The notes: generated by a model from the sequence alone, not told the origin. Shown: positions 7,709 to 16,211, counted from the stretch's first letter. The stretch: 64,000 nt of DNA from Bacillota bacterium (GCA_023390555.1 JAEWCQ010000016.1:248001-312000); one strand, 5' to 3'. A program made the numbers and translations.

Positions 7709-8404
7709 ATGGAAGCAGCTGGAAAACTGAAAAATTATCTGACACCATTTCAATGGTTTGAAGTTCTTGCGGTGATTGGTTTCACTATCTATTTCGGCAT
7801 TACTGATACAGAAAACCCATGGTGGTATATTCTGATCAGCTCTGTCGCAGCAATCTGCGGTATTTTCTGTGTAGTGCTATGTGCGGCAGGAAAAAAATCA
7901 CAGTATTACTGGGGATTTGTCAATATTGCAGCTTATGTCGTTGTGGCGTGGATCAGTAAATACTATGGTGAAGTTATGCTGAACGCACTTTATTACCTCC
8001 CGACCCAGTTTGTTGGCATGTATTTTTGGAAGAAGCATTATAATGAGACAAAGGATGTTGTAAAGTGCAAAAAAATGTCCATATGGATCACATTATTATT
8101 TCTGCTTGGTTCCGGGCTATGTATATGGCTGTACCGCATCTTCCTCGTATACCTTGGAGGAAGGGCCACATGGCTTGACAGTGCAAGTACCACTTTTTCA
8201 CTGATAGCAAATGCACTTATGGTGCTCCGATATCGGGAGCAATGGGTACTATGGATAGTTGTCGATATCATCACGGTTGCAATGTGGGTAATTGCAGGTG
8301 ACTGGATCATGACAACGATGTGGGCGGTCTACCTTCTGAACGCCTGTTATGGTTTGCTTATATGGACGAAGATGAATCAGGCCGATAATGCAGGGAATGA
8401 GTAG
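7709..8404 (+). CDS. pnuC: PnuC-type nicotinamide riboside transporter
   Basis: This 231-residue integral membrane protein has about seven hydrophobic segments and PnuC-type motifs: WWYILISSVAAICGIFCV, the YYWGFVN stretch, ALYYLPTQFVGMYFW and, near the C-terminus, WVIAGDWIMTTMWAVYLLNA. PnuC carries nicotinamide riboside by facilitated diffusion, with phosphorylation by the NadR kinase trapping it inside. The GGGGAGAG ribosome binding site and the 12-bp gap to nadR make co-transcription almost certain. Confidence 0.94.
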   Translation: MEAAGKLKNYLTPFQWFEVLAVIGFTIYFGITDTENPWWYILISSVAAICGIFCVVLCAAGKKSQYYWGFVNIAAYVVVAWISKYYGEVMLNALYYLPTQFVGMYFWKKHYNETKDVVKCKKMSIWITLLFLLGSGLCIWLYRIFLVYLGGRATWLDSASTTFSLIANALMVLRYREQWVLWIVVDIITVAMWVIAGDWIMTTMWAVYLLNACYGLLIWTKMNQADNAGNE

Positions 8405-8409
8405 GTGTT

Positions 8410-8496
8410 TTGATAGTTGAGTATAAGCTGGAGTGGGGTGAATTCGTAACAGGATATAATTATTATGTAGATCAGGTTACGCCGTATGAGCTGTAG
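8410..8496 (+). other. Possible 3' relic of a gene at the left island junction
   Basis: An open frame ending at the TAG at 8494-8496 encodes EYKLEWGEFVTGYNYYVDQ and then VTPYEL. It has no ribosome binding site and is cut by the pnuC end. The same C-terminal residues, YYVYQVTPYEL, recur at the right junction (18132-18167). This looks like the 3' end of a gene used as an integration target, but I do not recognise the protein. Confidence 0.4.
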
Positions 8497-8585
8497 GAAG
8501 TGGCTTGAAAACATTAGATTTTAAGCGGTTTGCAGCGATTTGGAAGTGTTTTTTCTTATCGTAAAATATCGTATGTTTTGGGGTC
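8461..8585 (+). repeat. Left copy of a 125-bp direct repeat (candidate att site)
   Basis: This copy aligns without gaps to 18132-18256, with about ten mismatches, all in the first 82 bases. The last 43 bases, from GAAGTGTTTTTTCTT to GGGGTC, are identical (8543-8585). Two such copies bracket the integrase, excisionase and A+T-rich cargo, which fits attL and attR. Confidence 0.8.
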
Positions 8586-8642
8586 AAATTGGAGTCAAAA
8601 GGAGTCAAAATTGGAGTCAAAAATGGTAAAAAAGGAGTCAAA
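8580..8642 (+). repeat. GGAGTCAAA direct repeats (candidate integrase arm sites)
   Basis: GGGGTCAAA at 8580 is followed by GGAGTCAAA at 8591, 8601, 8613 and 8634. One more copy lies near the other end at 18040. Clustered short direct repeats just inside att sites are typical of arm-type binding sites for Tn916-like integrases. The gap from 8643 to 8955 shows no other gene. Confidence 0.65.
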
Positions 8643-8955
8643 TTAGAGTGGTGTTACTTGGCGGAAAAAATCAAGTGATGAGAAAAAAATTTATTTGGCT
8701 CCAAATAAATGGTGTCAGGAATTTTGAACTGTAATGTGTAAAAATTAAATGAATTGTAACGATGAAATGATTACAGAAAATAATCTGTGATATAGGAATC
8801 GGTACATGAAATGTATGTGAAAGCAGTGTGTTTTAAAGTTGCCCGTGGTGGGGAACTTTGGCATGCTGCTTTTTGTTTTTATTATTTTATTTTTTATCTA
8901 TAGATGAAGGAGTGGACATCAGATTCTATAATGGTCTTTGGAAAGGGCGATTATT

Positions 8956-9237
8956 ATGAATGGAATATATGCAAGGTATAATGAACAGAAAAATTGTATT
9001 GATGTAACGGTATACGAAGCAGGATATATATTACGACTGGATTGTGGTAAATGGGAAGATGGAATTAAGGCCACTATGAATTCACAGGGTAGACTGGATG
9101 CATTGGCAATTGATGATCCAATGGAATACGTGAGGTTGGCACTGGATGAGGAAATGAACTTTCCATGGGGGATTTCCAATGGAAAATGCCAATTCATGGG
9201 GAATTTCCATGGGGAATATAAAATATTTGGGTTTTAG
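8956..9237 (+). CDS. Small DUF6061-like protein
   Basis: The 93-residue protein begins MNGIYARYNEQKNCIDVTVY and contains LRLDCGKWEDGIKATMNSQ and RLDALAIDDPMEYVRLAL, a pattern I recognise from small DUF6061 proteins common on Clostridial mobile elements. The function is unknown. A GGAAAGGG site lies about nine bases upstream of the ATG. The C-terminal GKCQFMGNFHGEYKIFGF differs from the usual family end. It is the only credible gene in the left part of the island. Confidence 0.75.
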   Translation: MNGIYARYNEQKNCIDVTVYEAGYILRLDCGKWEDGIKATMNSQGRLDALAIDDPMEYVRLALDEEMNFPWGISNGKCQFMGNFHGEYKIFGF

Positions 9238-9465
9238 GGGAGTTTACTCCACTACCAGGTGGCAAAAAGCCAGAGATGGCTTAGTTGCGTATCCTGCCAT
9301 GTCGGTGGGGAGTGTATTGTTTGCAAGGAAAGAGACATGGATGAAAAAATGACAGATAAAGATAATAAAAAGTGGATATTGGAAATGTATTAGGCCATGA
9401 GATGAGTGCCGTTATTGGAACTAATTTTGCAGTTAGTATTAAGCAAAGTCCTAGGGGGTCCATTG

Positions 9466-9525
9466 CTAGATACGCATCAGAGACGTCTTAGGTCTCTGAC
9501 GAATCTAGTTAGGGGAAATCCCCTA
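9466..9525 (+). other. Nested hairpins, possible origin-of-transfer remnant
   Basis: Outer arms CTAGAT (9466-9471) and ATCTAG (9503-9508) enclose inner arms CAGAGAC (9478-9484) and GTCTCTG (9492-9498). A second perfect hairpin, TAGGGG-AAAT-CCCCTA (9510-9525), follows at once. There is no T tract. The arrangement resembles oriT regions of mobilizable elements, but no relaxase gene is in the island. Confidence 0.45.
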
Positions 9526-9544
9526 AAACCCCTGATATATGAAA

Positions 9545-9758
9545 GTGAGTGCACTTTTTACTATCATTTTTGGATTGTGATGCCACAAATTGCTATCACA
9601 AGCAAAATATAAGTGCAAAAAATGCTATCACTTTTTTAAAGGATTATGCAGGTCTTGATAAGATGGTTGAAGTGAGTGCACTTTTTACTATCACTTTTGA
9701 ATTGTGAGTGTACAAAATACTATCACAGGGAGAAATTGATGGCATTTTATGCTATCAC
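9545..9758 (+). repeat. Six iterons in two triplets with exact 32-bp period
   Basis: The core (A/G)CTATCA starts at 9560, 9592, 9624, 9687, 9719 and 9751. Spacing is exactly 32 bp within each triplet and 63 bp between triplets. Each core is preceded by a related 15-base block of the form GTGAGTGCACTTTTT, giving iterons of about 22 bp. The array lies 226 bp before the defence operon. It could be a replication origin or a regulator-binding array. It is not CRISPR. Confidence 0.85.
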
Positions 9759-9784
9759 TTAATAGGAGGATATGTACTATTTTG

Positions 9785-9813
9785 TTGTAAACTGTAAAAT
9801 GTAGTTGTATAAT
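9785..9813 (+). promoter_or_regulatory. Promoter of the defence operon
   Basis: A -35 TTGTAA (9785-9790) and a perfect -10 TATAAT (9808-9813) are 17 bp apart. A leader of about 165 bases follows, containing the palindrome TGAATGCATTCA at 9900-9911, a possible operator. Confidence 0.6.
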
Positions 9814-9983
9814 ATGATTATTGTGTATACAATTCTAATTTTCGCATTTGAGAAAAATACTTCAAAATGAGAAGGTAAAAAAATAGTGTACATTGAGATT
9901 GAATGCATTCAAAAAAATCTTAGAATGGTAAGTTGAGATTTCGATTGTATTTTTTCTAAAAATGAGGGAGGGGAAAAATCAAA

Positions 9984-11573
9984 ATGGAAAATATTTTTAT
10001 TCATGATGCAATACCTACATGGAGTGGTTTTATTTATCAAGGGGAGATTGCAATATATTTAGCTGTTAAAAAGATTTGTGAATTAAGAGATCAAGAAAAT
10101 TTGACATTAGATGAGATTGGGTCTAAATATTTTATTGAGGTGGAAAATTGTGAAGATATTTCAATTGTAAAAGTTGATAGTAATAATAAATGTTACCTAT
10201 CAATTCATCAAGTTAAAAATCAAAAAGATAGTAAAATTGGAGCTTATCATAGTCCATTGGTACAGCTAATGTTGGAAAAAGGGTTTCATAATAAGGAAAA
10301 ATTAGGAGATCCTAAAGCATTTTTACATGTAAGCAATGCAATACAAGAAAATTTTGATGGGGAAGTTATAAATAATATTAATAAATGGTTTAAAGAAATA
10401 CAAGAATTTTATACTAAGCTAAAAGATCTAACTGCGAGAGTTGGAATTGATGATGAAAAAGTTATTGTATCTGAGATAATAAAAATAGTGAATGAAGAGC
10501 CAATTAAACTTAATCGATCAGAATACAATAAGGGACTAATAAAAAAAATAAGCGACATATGCGAAAATGAGAAGCGTAATATTTATGAGTTAGAACTAGA
10601 ACTTCAAAAGTTAATTGATTTTTTAGAGCAAAGATTGGGTGTTGTTTATATTAGCAAAGATGTACAAGTATATCAATATGAAAATGGAAGAAAGTTTTGT
10701 TCTGTAAATGAGTTGTTTATGGAAATCGTCGAGCAAGTAAAAAAATATAAACAATATGATTCAACTATTACTTCTGAACAATTTGAATTTATCACGGATA
10801 AATTGTTACACAAAATGAGAGAGCATGTTCTTGAAAGACATAAAGCGATTCAGATGGGGGCTAGTTTTGAAAAGTCTATAGCATTTAATGATATAATTCA
10901 TATTTTAAATGATGAACTTTTGAATTATGAAAAAAGTGCCAATATTTTAGCATTAAGAAGATTATATGATGAATATATGATTCAATATTGTGTACTAGAG
11001 TGCGAAAAAGAGTGTTTGATAGAAGATGGAAAGTATAATGAATGTAAATTGAAGGATAATGAGTTTAGACGGGGAAACTTATGCGATGAGGAGTTTGTTA
11101 AATTATGTTATGGATTAAATCCAGAATGTCATAATACAATTTCTGAACGAACCTGTATTGGCAGTTTGTTAAATACAGATGGATTAACAGAATCAGTATT
11201 TGAGATCATTAAAAAAGTTCCTAAAGAGTTATTTATTGAAAAAGATGATATGACAAAATTTGTTATTGATAATCAAAAAAACAATGCATTTTTAACTGCA
11301 ATTTCAAGTAAGAATAGTAGTATTGTAGTCCAGAATATTATAAAAGGAATTGATTATAATGCTGAATTAGTTAGTCCTATTTTTGATGCAGATCAATTAA
11401 TTACAACTAGATTAGAAGCAGACGCTTCTGTTTGGGAGTATTGTTTCAGTGAAATACAAGAGAAGTATTTAAAAAAAGAAATGATATCAAGCGAAGAATC
11501 GAGCAATAATAATATTTGTATGCCCAAAACACCACAATTTATAAAGGCAGTAGATGTCATAAAAAATACTTAA
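9984..11573 (+). CDS. Lamassu/ABC-3C-like effector subunit with PD-(D/E)xK nuclease-type N-terminus
   Basis: The 529-residue protein opens with TWSGFIYQGEIAIYLAVK (residues 12-29), then acidic residues in IEVENCED (51-58) and IHQVKNQ (74-80). The E...xVK arrangement resembles the Cap4/Mrr-type PD-(D/E)xK nuclease domain that opens many LmuA and ABC-3C effector proteins. The middle (about 120-320) is helical. A cysteine-rich segment (about 336-386, eight or more Cys including CVLECEKEC) may bind zinc. It is first in an A+T-rich operon with a middle subunit and an SMC-like ATPase, the order of DdmABC/Lamassu. A GGGAGGGG site precedes the ATG. Foreign-DNA-triggered degradation is inferred from the family. 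Confidence 0.75.
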   Translation: MENIFIHDAIPTWSGFIYQGEIAIYLAVKKICELRDQENLTLDEIGSKYFIEVENCEDISIVKVDSNNKCYLSIHQVKNQKDSKIGAYHSPLVQLMLEKGFHNKEKLGDPKAFLHVSNAIQENFDGEVINNINKWFKEIQEFYTKLKDLTARVGIDDEKVIVSEIIKIVNEEPIKLNRSEYNKGLIKKISDICENEKRNIYELELELQKLIDFLEQRLGVVYISKDVQVYQYENGRKFCSVNELFMEIVEQVKKYKQYDSTITSEQFEFITDKLLHKMREHVLERHKAIQMGASFEKSIAFNDIIHILNDELLNYEKSANILALRRLYDEYMIQYCVLECEKECLIEDGKYNECKLKDNEFRRGNLCDEEFVKLCYGLNPECHNTISERTCIGSLLNTDGLTESVFEIIKKVPKELFIEKDDMTKFVIDNQKNNAFLTAISSKNSSIVVQNIIKGIDYNAELVSPIFDADQLITTRLEADASVWEYCFSEIQEKYLKKEMISSEESSNNNICMPKTPQFIKAVDVIKNT

Positions 11574-11595
11574 ATGTTCAATCGGAGGAAATGAA

Positions 11596-12369
11596 ATGCG
11601 AGAGTTTATAGAATCATTATTTGAAAATAGAAAAGTAATTGGTTTAAATTATTCTGGATACGATACCTTATTTGTTAAAGAAAAGTATCATACATATTAT
11701 CTTTTCTTTTTTTTAACAGATGAAAATGCATTACTAGAGTTGAAAAATAGTGCAGGAGAGTTTCATCAATCTATAAAGAATAATAAAGATTTATATGAAG
11801 TGGATATGGATAAAAATATTACCTGTATATATTGCTTGAAAGTAGATGATAAAAAATATTATGAAACAGAAGTAACAGGTACAATTAGTGAATTAAGTAA
11901 AAAAATATGTATTGTTGAAGAAGATTTGAATTATTTTAAAAAGAATGTTTTTTTATACACAGAATCTATGGATGAATTTGCGAGTGAGAATGTCGGAAAA
12001 TTTGATATACTTTGTCAGGAGAAAATTACAGAAAAAAATTTTCAGAATTATAAAAAATCTAATGTAGATAATTATCAGTATGACTTTTTGCTGAACTTAT
12101 TTATTAAGTTACCGTTTTTGAATTTTCAGAAATATCAACTTAAGAATAAATTAGATCCTGAAAATTCTAAAGGGTATAGGAGCATAAATAGTTTTATTGA
12201 TGAAGCCTGTCAAGAAATTGATAGGGAAAGTATAATAAATGAAATGGCCATTTTAGAAGAAAAAATTGATGATGAAAATATTTTATACACTTGGATTGAT
12301 GATAAGATAAAAAAGAAAAAGTATATTGAAAATAATATATCGAGTGAGGAGAAAGCAGATGAAGATTAA
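11596..12369 (+). CDS. Middle subunit of the Lamassu/ABC-3C-like operon (LmuC-position protein)
   Basis: This 257-residue protein has no motif I can name. It is rich in Lys, Asn, Asp and Glu, with a mixed alpha/beta N-terminal half and a C-terminal half (from about 160) likely helical, ending in an acidic tail. Its position between the nuclease-type effector and the SMC-like ATPase, and its size, match the small accessory subunit (LmuC/DdmB or ABC-3C middle component) that links sensor and effector. A CGGAGGAAATG start region gives a good ribosome binding site. Its end overlaps the ATPase start by 11 bp, suggesting translational coupling. The assignment rests on gene order. Confidence 0.65.
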   Translation: MREFIESLFENRKVIGLNYSGYDTLFVKEKYHTYYLFFFLTDENALLELKNSAGEFHQSIKNNKDLYEVDMDKNITCIYCLKVDDKKYYETEVTGTISELSKKICIVEEDLNYFKKNVFLYTESMDEFASENVGKFDILCQEKITEKNFQNYKKSNVDNYQYDFLLNLFIKLPFLNFQKYQLKNKLDPENSKGYRSINSFIDEACQEIDRESIINEMAILEEKIDDENILYTWIDDKIKKKKYIENNISSEEKADED

Positions 12370-14782
12370 AAGTCTTGAAATCAAAAATTTTAAACTTTTT
12401 GATAACAAATTTGATAAGGTCAGTAATATATCTGAAGTAGATATGGTTTTGCTGAACGGACCAAATGGGTATGGTAAAACTAGTGTTTTTGATGCTATAG
12501 AATTTGCCCTTACCGGGAAAATAAAAAGAATTAATAAATATAGTGATGAGCTTGGAGTAAAAAAAACTGAAGCATATGATAAAAAAATACTTATTGCAGA
12601 TGAAGCCGAGGATGCGTATATAAGATTATGTTTAGAAGATATAGAATGTACAATAGAAATGCTATGTATTTATACTCCTCAAAAACAAAATGGAAATAAA
12701 GCATCTAAAGAAAATAATCCTTACAAGATTTTTGAAAAATTTGAAAGGAAATTATTTGTTAATGATCAAGAAATTATAGAGTCTGACAAGCAGAAGCAAA
12801 TATTAAAAGAAAACCACTTAGATCAGATAGAAGATTTTTTTGATAAATGTTGTTTCATTTCACAAGATGAACATTTAGGCTTTTTAAAGGAAGCAAATAG
12901 AGAAAAGGCGGCAAAATTAGATTTTTTATTTGAAATACCATCTGAGCAACAAAAAGAAGTAGAAAGAGTGGACAAATTAATTGAGCAATTAAAAAATAAA
13001 AATACCAAAAATGGTCTGGGTTACATTACAAAAATTGAAAATGAAAAAAAACAATTAGAAGATGAAATTAAGTCATTGAATGAAAACATTAAAAATGTTG
13101 ACGGACAAAAAGAAAGAGTAATTAGTTATAAGAGTCTTTATCCTGAAAAATTAATATATTGGGATGCAGAGAGTATAAATTTTAATGGAGAAAAATATGA
13201 TGAAGCTATGGAAGTAATAGAGAAGTTAATCTTTTTTTCTGAACATCAAGAAAGTTGTATCAATTATTTAATAAACAAGCCTTATAAAGACATTATTAAA
13301 GCATTTAATGGTAGTGAAAATATCACTTATGAAAATAATAAGCTTGAATATACATATAGGTATTATCCATTAGTAAAAGATGAAAAAATAATTGAAGAAA
13401 AATATTCTATGCAACAGAAGTATGAGATTTTGAAGGAGAACATTAAAAAAAGAGAATTTCAGAAAATAAACTGGAACTTTGTTTCTGATGAAAAATTGCT
13501 AGATAAAAATGTTGTTTCAATAATAAAAGTAAAGTTGGAGCAGGTGATAAGTTTAGAAAAAATGCAAGGAGTTGTATCAAAGTCCGTAACTAAAATTACT
13601 GAAACTAGAACAACATTGATGAAATATTTTAATGATTCAATTGATCAGAATGTAATAATCGATAATACATGTCCTTTGTGTGGGGCACCATATGCGGATA
13701 AAAAGGAATTGACTGAAAAAATTAAAGCAGAGACAGATTTGTTACAGTCCATGTTTGATGATTCTGCAAAAGAAATTAGAGAAATAAAAGATGAAATTAA
13801 CACCGACTATCTCAATCCGTTGTTAGTCGATATAGAACTTAAATTAAAAGATTCAGTTTCAGAAAGTAATTACAAAAAGTTGCAAGAGGTGAAAAATAAT
13901 AAATCAAATATAAATGGTGTTAAGGATTTATTACAAAAAATATCCATTCAATTACCAGAAAAATATCAGGAGGATATCGCAGAAATTGATATTGGATATC
14001 AGAATTTAATCCAAAATATTACTGAGAAACTTAGAGCGGTATCGGATGAAATAGAATCTCAATTAGTTTCAAAAGATTTTGTTCATGAATATGAAAAATA
14101 TTATGATAATAATGAAACTAAATTCACAATTATTTCAAGTGAAGAACTTCGTTTAAAAATGAACTATGTAAAAACATCATTTTATGATTCTAGTATTAAA
14201 ACACTAAATGAGAAAACGCTTGAACTTAAGAAAAGAAGTGATAGATTAGAGGAATTAACTAGGATGTATAACGGATTGTGTAATTATCAAGTAGCTATGC
14301 AAAATGGAATAAAGGAATATAAGCGAAAAATAATTCGAGATATTGAACCTCTTTTATATGTGTATACGGCTAAGATCTTGCAGCAAAAATTTAATGGAAA
14401 GAGTATTTTTATATCAACGGATGAGGATATGAAGAACATCCAGTTTATTAATTCGGTGGAAGATAATCAAGATATTTTATATAATATGAGCTCAGGGCAA
14501 CTTGCAACCGTTTCTTTATCATTTTTACTCTGTATGAATCAGGTATATGCAGATAAGGTCTTACCTATTTTATTGATAGACGATCCGATTCAGACAATAG
14601 ATGATGTGAACATGGTTGGATTGGTTGATATTTTGCGTTATGAATTTGATAATAGGCAGATTTTTATTTCTACGCATGAGCAGAAATTTGAATGGTATCT
14701 AAAATATAAATACGAGAAGGCTGAAAAGGAAATTAAATCATTTAATATGAAAAATTTATTACTGCAAATTAGTGATCAGTAA
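12359..14782 (+). CDS. SMC/Rad50-like ATPase of the Lamassu/ABC-3C-like operon (LmuB-like)
   Basis: The 807-residue ATPase has an N-terminal Walker A GPNGYGKTS (34-42), long coiled-coil arms, a central zinc-hook-like CPLC (438-441), and a C-terminal half with signature SSGQLATVSL (about 711-720) and Walker B ILLIDDPIQTIDD (738-750). The DDPIQxxDD form is typical of Lamassu and ABC-3C ATPases. Such proteins are thought to detect unusual DNA ends or structures and activate the effector. I start it at the ATG at 12359, with GTGAGGAG seven bases upstream, inside the end of the previous gene. No in-frame damage is seen, so the system looks intact. Confidence 0.88.
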   Translation: MKIKSLEIKNFKLFDNKFDKVSNISEVDMVLLNGPNGYGKTSVFDAIEFALTGKIKRINKYSDELGVKKTEAYDKKILIADEAEDAYIRLCLEDIECTIEMLCIYTPQKQNGNKASKENNPYKIFEKFERKLFVNDQEIIESDKQKQILKENHLDQIEDFFDKCCFISQDEHLGFLKEANREKAAKLDFLFEIPSEQQKEVERVDKLIEQLKNKNTKNGLGYITKIENEKKQLEDEIKSLNENIKNVDGQKERVISYKSLYPEKLIYWDAESINFNGEKYDEAMEVIEKLIFFSEHQESCINYLINKPYKDIIKAFNGSENITYENNKLEYTYRYYPLVKDEKIIEEKYSMQQKYEILKENIKKREFQKINWNFVSDEKLLDKNVVSIIKVKLEQVISLEKMQGVVSKSVTKITETRTTLMKYFNDSIDQNVIIDNTCPLCGAPYADKKELTEKIKAETDLLQSMFDDSAKEIREIKDEINTDYLNPLLVDIELKLKDSVSESNYKKLQEVKNNKSNINGVKDLLQKISIQLPEKYQEDIAEIDIGYQNLIQNITEKLRAVSDEIESQLVSKDFVHEYEKYYDNNETKFTIISSEELRLKMNYVKTSFYDSSIKTLNEKTLELKKRSDRLEELTRMYNGLCNYQVAMQNGIKEYKRKIIRDIEPLLYVYTAKILQQKFNGKSIFISTDEDMKNIQFINSVEDNQDILYNMSSGQLATVSLSFLLCMNQVYADKVLPILLIDDPIQTIDDVNMVGLVDILRYEFDNRQIFISTHEQKFEWYLKYKYEKAEKEIKSFNMKNLLLQISDQ

Positions 14783-14877
14783 TTGGAAATTATTTGTAGT
14801 AGCTTTTTGTTCTATATAAGAGATGAATAAACAAAGGAAAGAATAAACTAATGGGTTTTTATATAACAAGATTTTCC

Positions 14878-14916
14878 AAGTCATCAATCACCGTTCGAAA
14901 TGGTGATTGATGACTT
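14878..14916. repeat. Perfect 15-bp palindrome after the defence operon
   Basis: AAGTCATCAATCACC (14878-14892) and its exact complement (14902-14916) enclose a nine-base loop. No T tract follows on either strand, so it is not a standard intrinsic terminator, though it could end the operon or protect the mRNA. The rest of 14783-15099 shows no gene apart from a seven-codon frame at about 15065. Confidence 0.8.
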
Positions 14917-15099
14917 GCTACATTCAACTTGTAAAGTGGGGAGTAAGAAAAAAAGTTTCCAAGAACATCAAATGATGGTACTTTGAAAGATTTGTTCGCA
15001 CACTCCCTACATGTGGAGGCGATTGTCTTTTTAAAGTAACTTTATGTAGGAGGAAGCAACAACGATGCAATTTTATCTGATTGTGTAAAGGATGGTTCA

Positions 15100-16188
15100 A
15101 TGACAGGAAAAGAATATTTAGATAAATTAAAGTTGATAAGTGGAACAAGTTTTAAATATTTAAAACTTGAAGACTTACCTGAGTATAGAAGAAAACAATT
15201 AGGAATTGAGGGGAAATTATTTGAAAAATACAAAACAATTTTTGAAGACGAAAATTATATAGATGATTATTTTCAAAATATTGCATCAAGATTTATCGCA
15301 TCATTAGCAGATGAAGTTCAAAAGAAGTTAAAAAATGTGTGCATAGGAGTATTACCTTCATATAAAGTTAATGCATCTGCAATATTAAATATACAGTGTG
15401 ATGACTATGTAATCGTTCTCCACTCCCAATTATTAGCCGTAATTAGCCAGTTTTGTGAAATTCAGTGGTTCATCTACAAAGATTTTTCAGATGGAAAAAT
15501 GAATGAATTTATCTATAAAAAGCTTGAAGACTTAGTTAATTGTTATAATTATCCAAATTATGCCATTAAGTTGAAAATATTGCCAGCTGAGCTGACCAAA
15601 GATGAGTTTTACTTATTATATAATCAGATGACTATCATTGAAATGTTCGTAATAGCGCATGAATTGGCACACATATATTTGGGGCACTGTCAAAATGCCC
15701 ACACTCGAAAAATAAATCTAGATAATGATAATAGTAGTGTTGAAATATTAAGCCACAATAAAAAGAAGGAGTTTGAGGCTGATTTACAAGCAATTAAATG
15801 GATAGTAGAGGTAATTCGTAAAAAAGAAAATAACATGTATTCATTTTATAAACAAAACGAAATTTTTTGTTTGGAAATATTTCAATTATTCCATATTATT
15901 GAAGTATCAAATGGTTTATATGATGACTTTATAACAGAAGCAAAAAACATGAGCCGAGAGGAATCAGTTCCAGAGATAATGTGCAGATTATTAAAAGTTG
16001 CCATTAATGTTGATAGAATAGTAGCAGGTAAGGATAACAGTGAAAGAACACATCCTTTAGCGATAGAAAGATTATATTATATATATACAAATATAATTGA
16101 ATTATTTAATGATAACATAAAAGAGATAGCTTTACATACTGTAATGGATGCCATGTATTTTGAATCATATGATGTAAGAAATAAATAG
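15100..16188 (+). CDS. Putative zinc metallopeptidase (HELAH zincin) of unknown role
   Basis: The 362-residue protein has a zincin motif HELAH (187-191) inside a hydrophobic helix and a downstream EFEADLQA (224-231), the third-ligand E-x-x-x-D arrangement of M48/M78-like peptidases. The N-terminal 180 residues are of unknown fold and no signal peptide or membrane span is visible, so it should be cytosolic. It shares the A+T-rich composition of the defence operon but is separated from it by 317 bp with a palindrome, so it is probably its own unit. It could be a cargo defence or antirepressor protease. The family is not recognised. Confidence 0.75.
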   Translation: MTGKEYLDKLKLISGTSFKYLKLEDLPEYRRKQLGIEGKLFEKYKTIFEDENYIDDYFQNIASRFIASLADEVQKKLKNVCIGVLPSYKVNASAILNIQCDDYVIVLHSQLLAVISQFCEIQWFIYKDFSDGKMNEFIYKKLEDLVNCYNYPNYAIKLKILPAELTKDEFYLLYNQMTIIEMFVIAHELAHIYLGHCQNAHTRKINLDNDNSSVEILSHNKKKEFEADLQAIKWIVEVIRKKENNMYSFYKQNEIFCLEIFQLFHIIEVSNGLYDDFITEAKNMSREESVPEIMCRLLKVAINVDRIVAGKDNSERTHPLAIERLYYIYTNIIELFNDNIKEIALHTVMDAMYFESYDVRNK

Positions 16189-16211
16189 ATGTAAATAATT
16201 AGTCCTAAGTT

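Noticed and set aside
9281..9612. Short frames on both strands around the nested hairpins
   Set aside because: They run through inverted repeats, lack ribosome binding sites and match no family.
9545..9758. Possible CRISPR array
   Set aside because: Cores recur every 32 bp but the conserved part is about 22 bp and imperfect, leaving about 10 bp between units; no cas gene is present.
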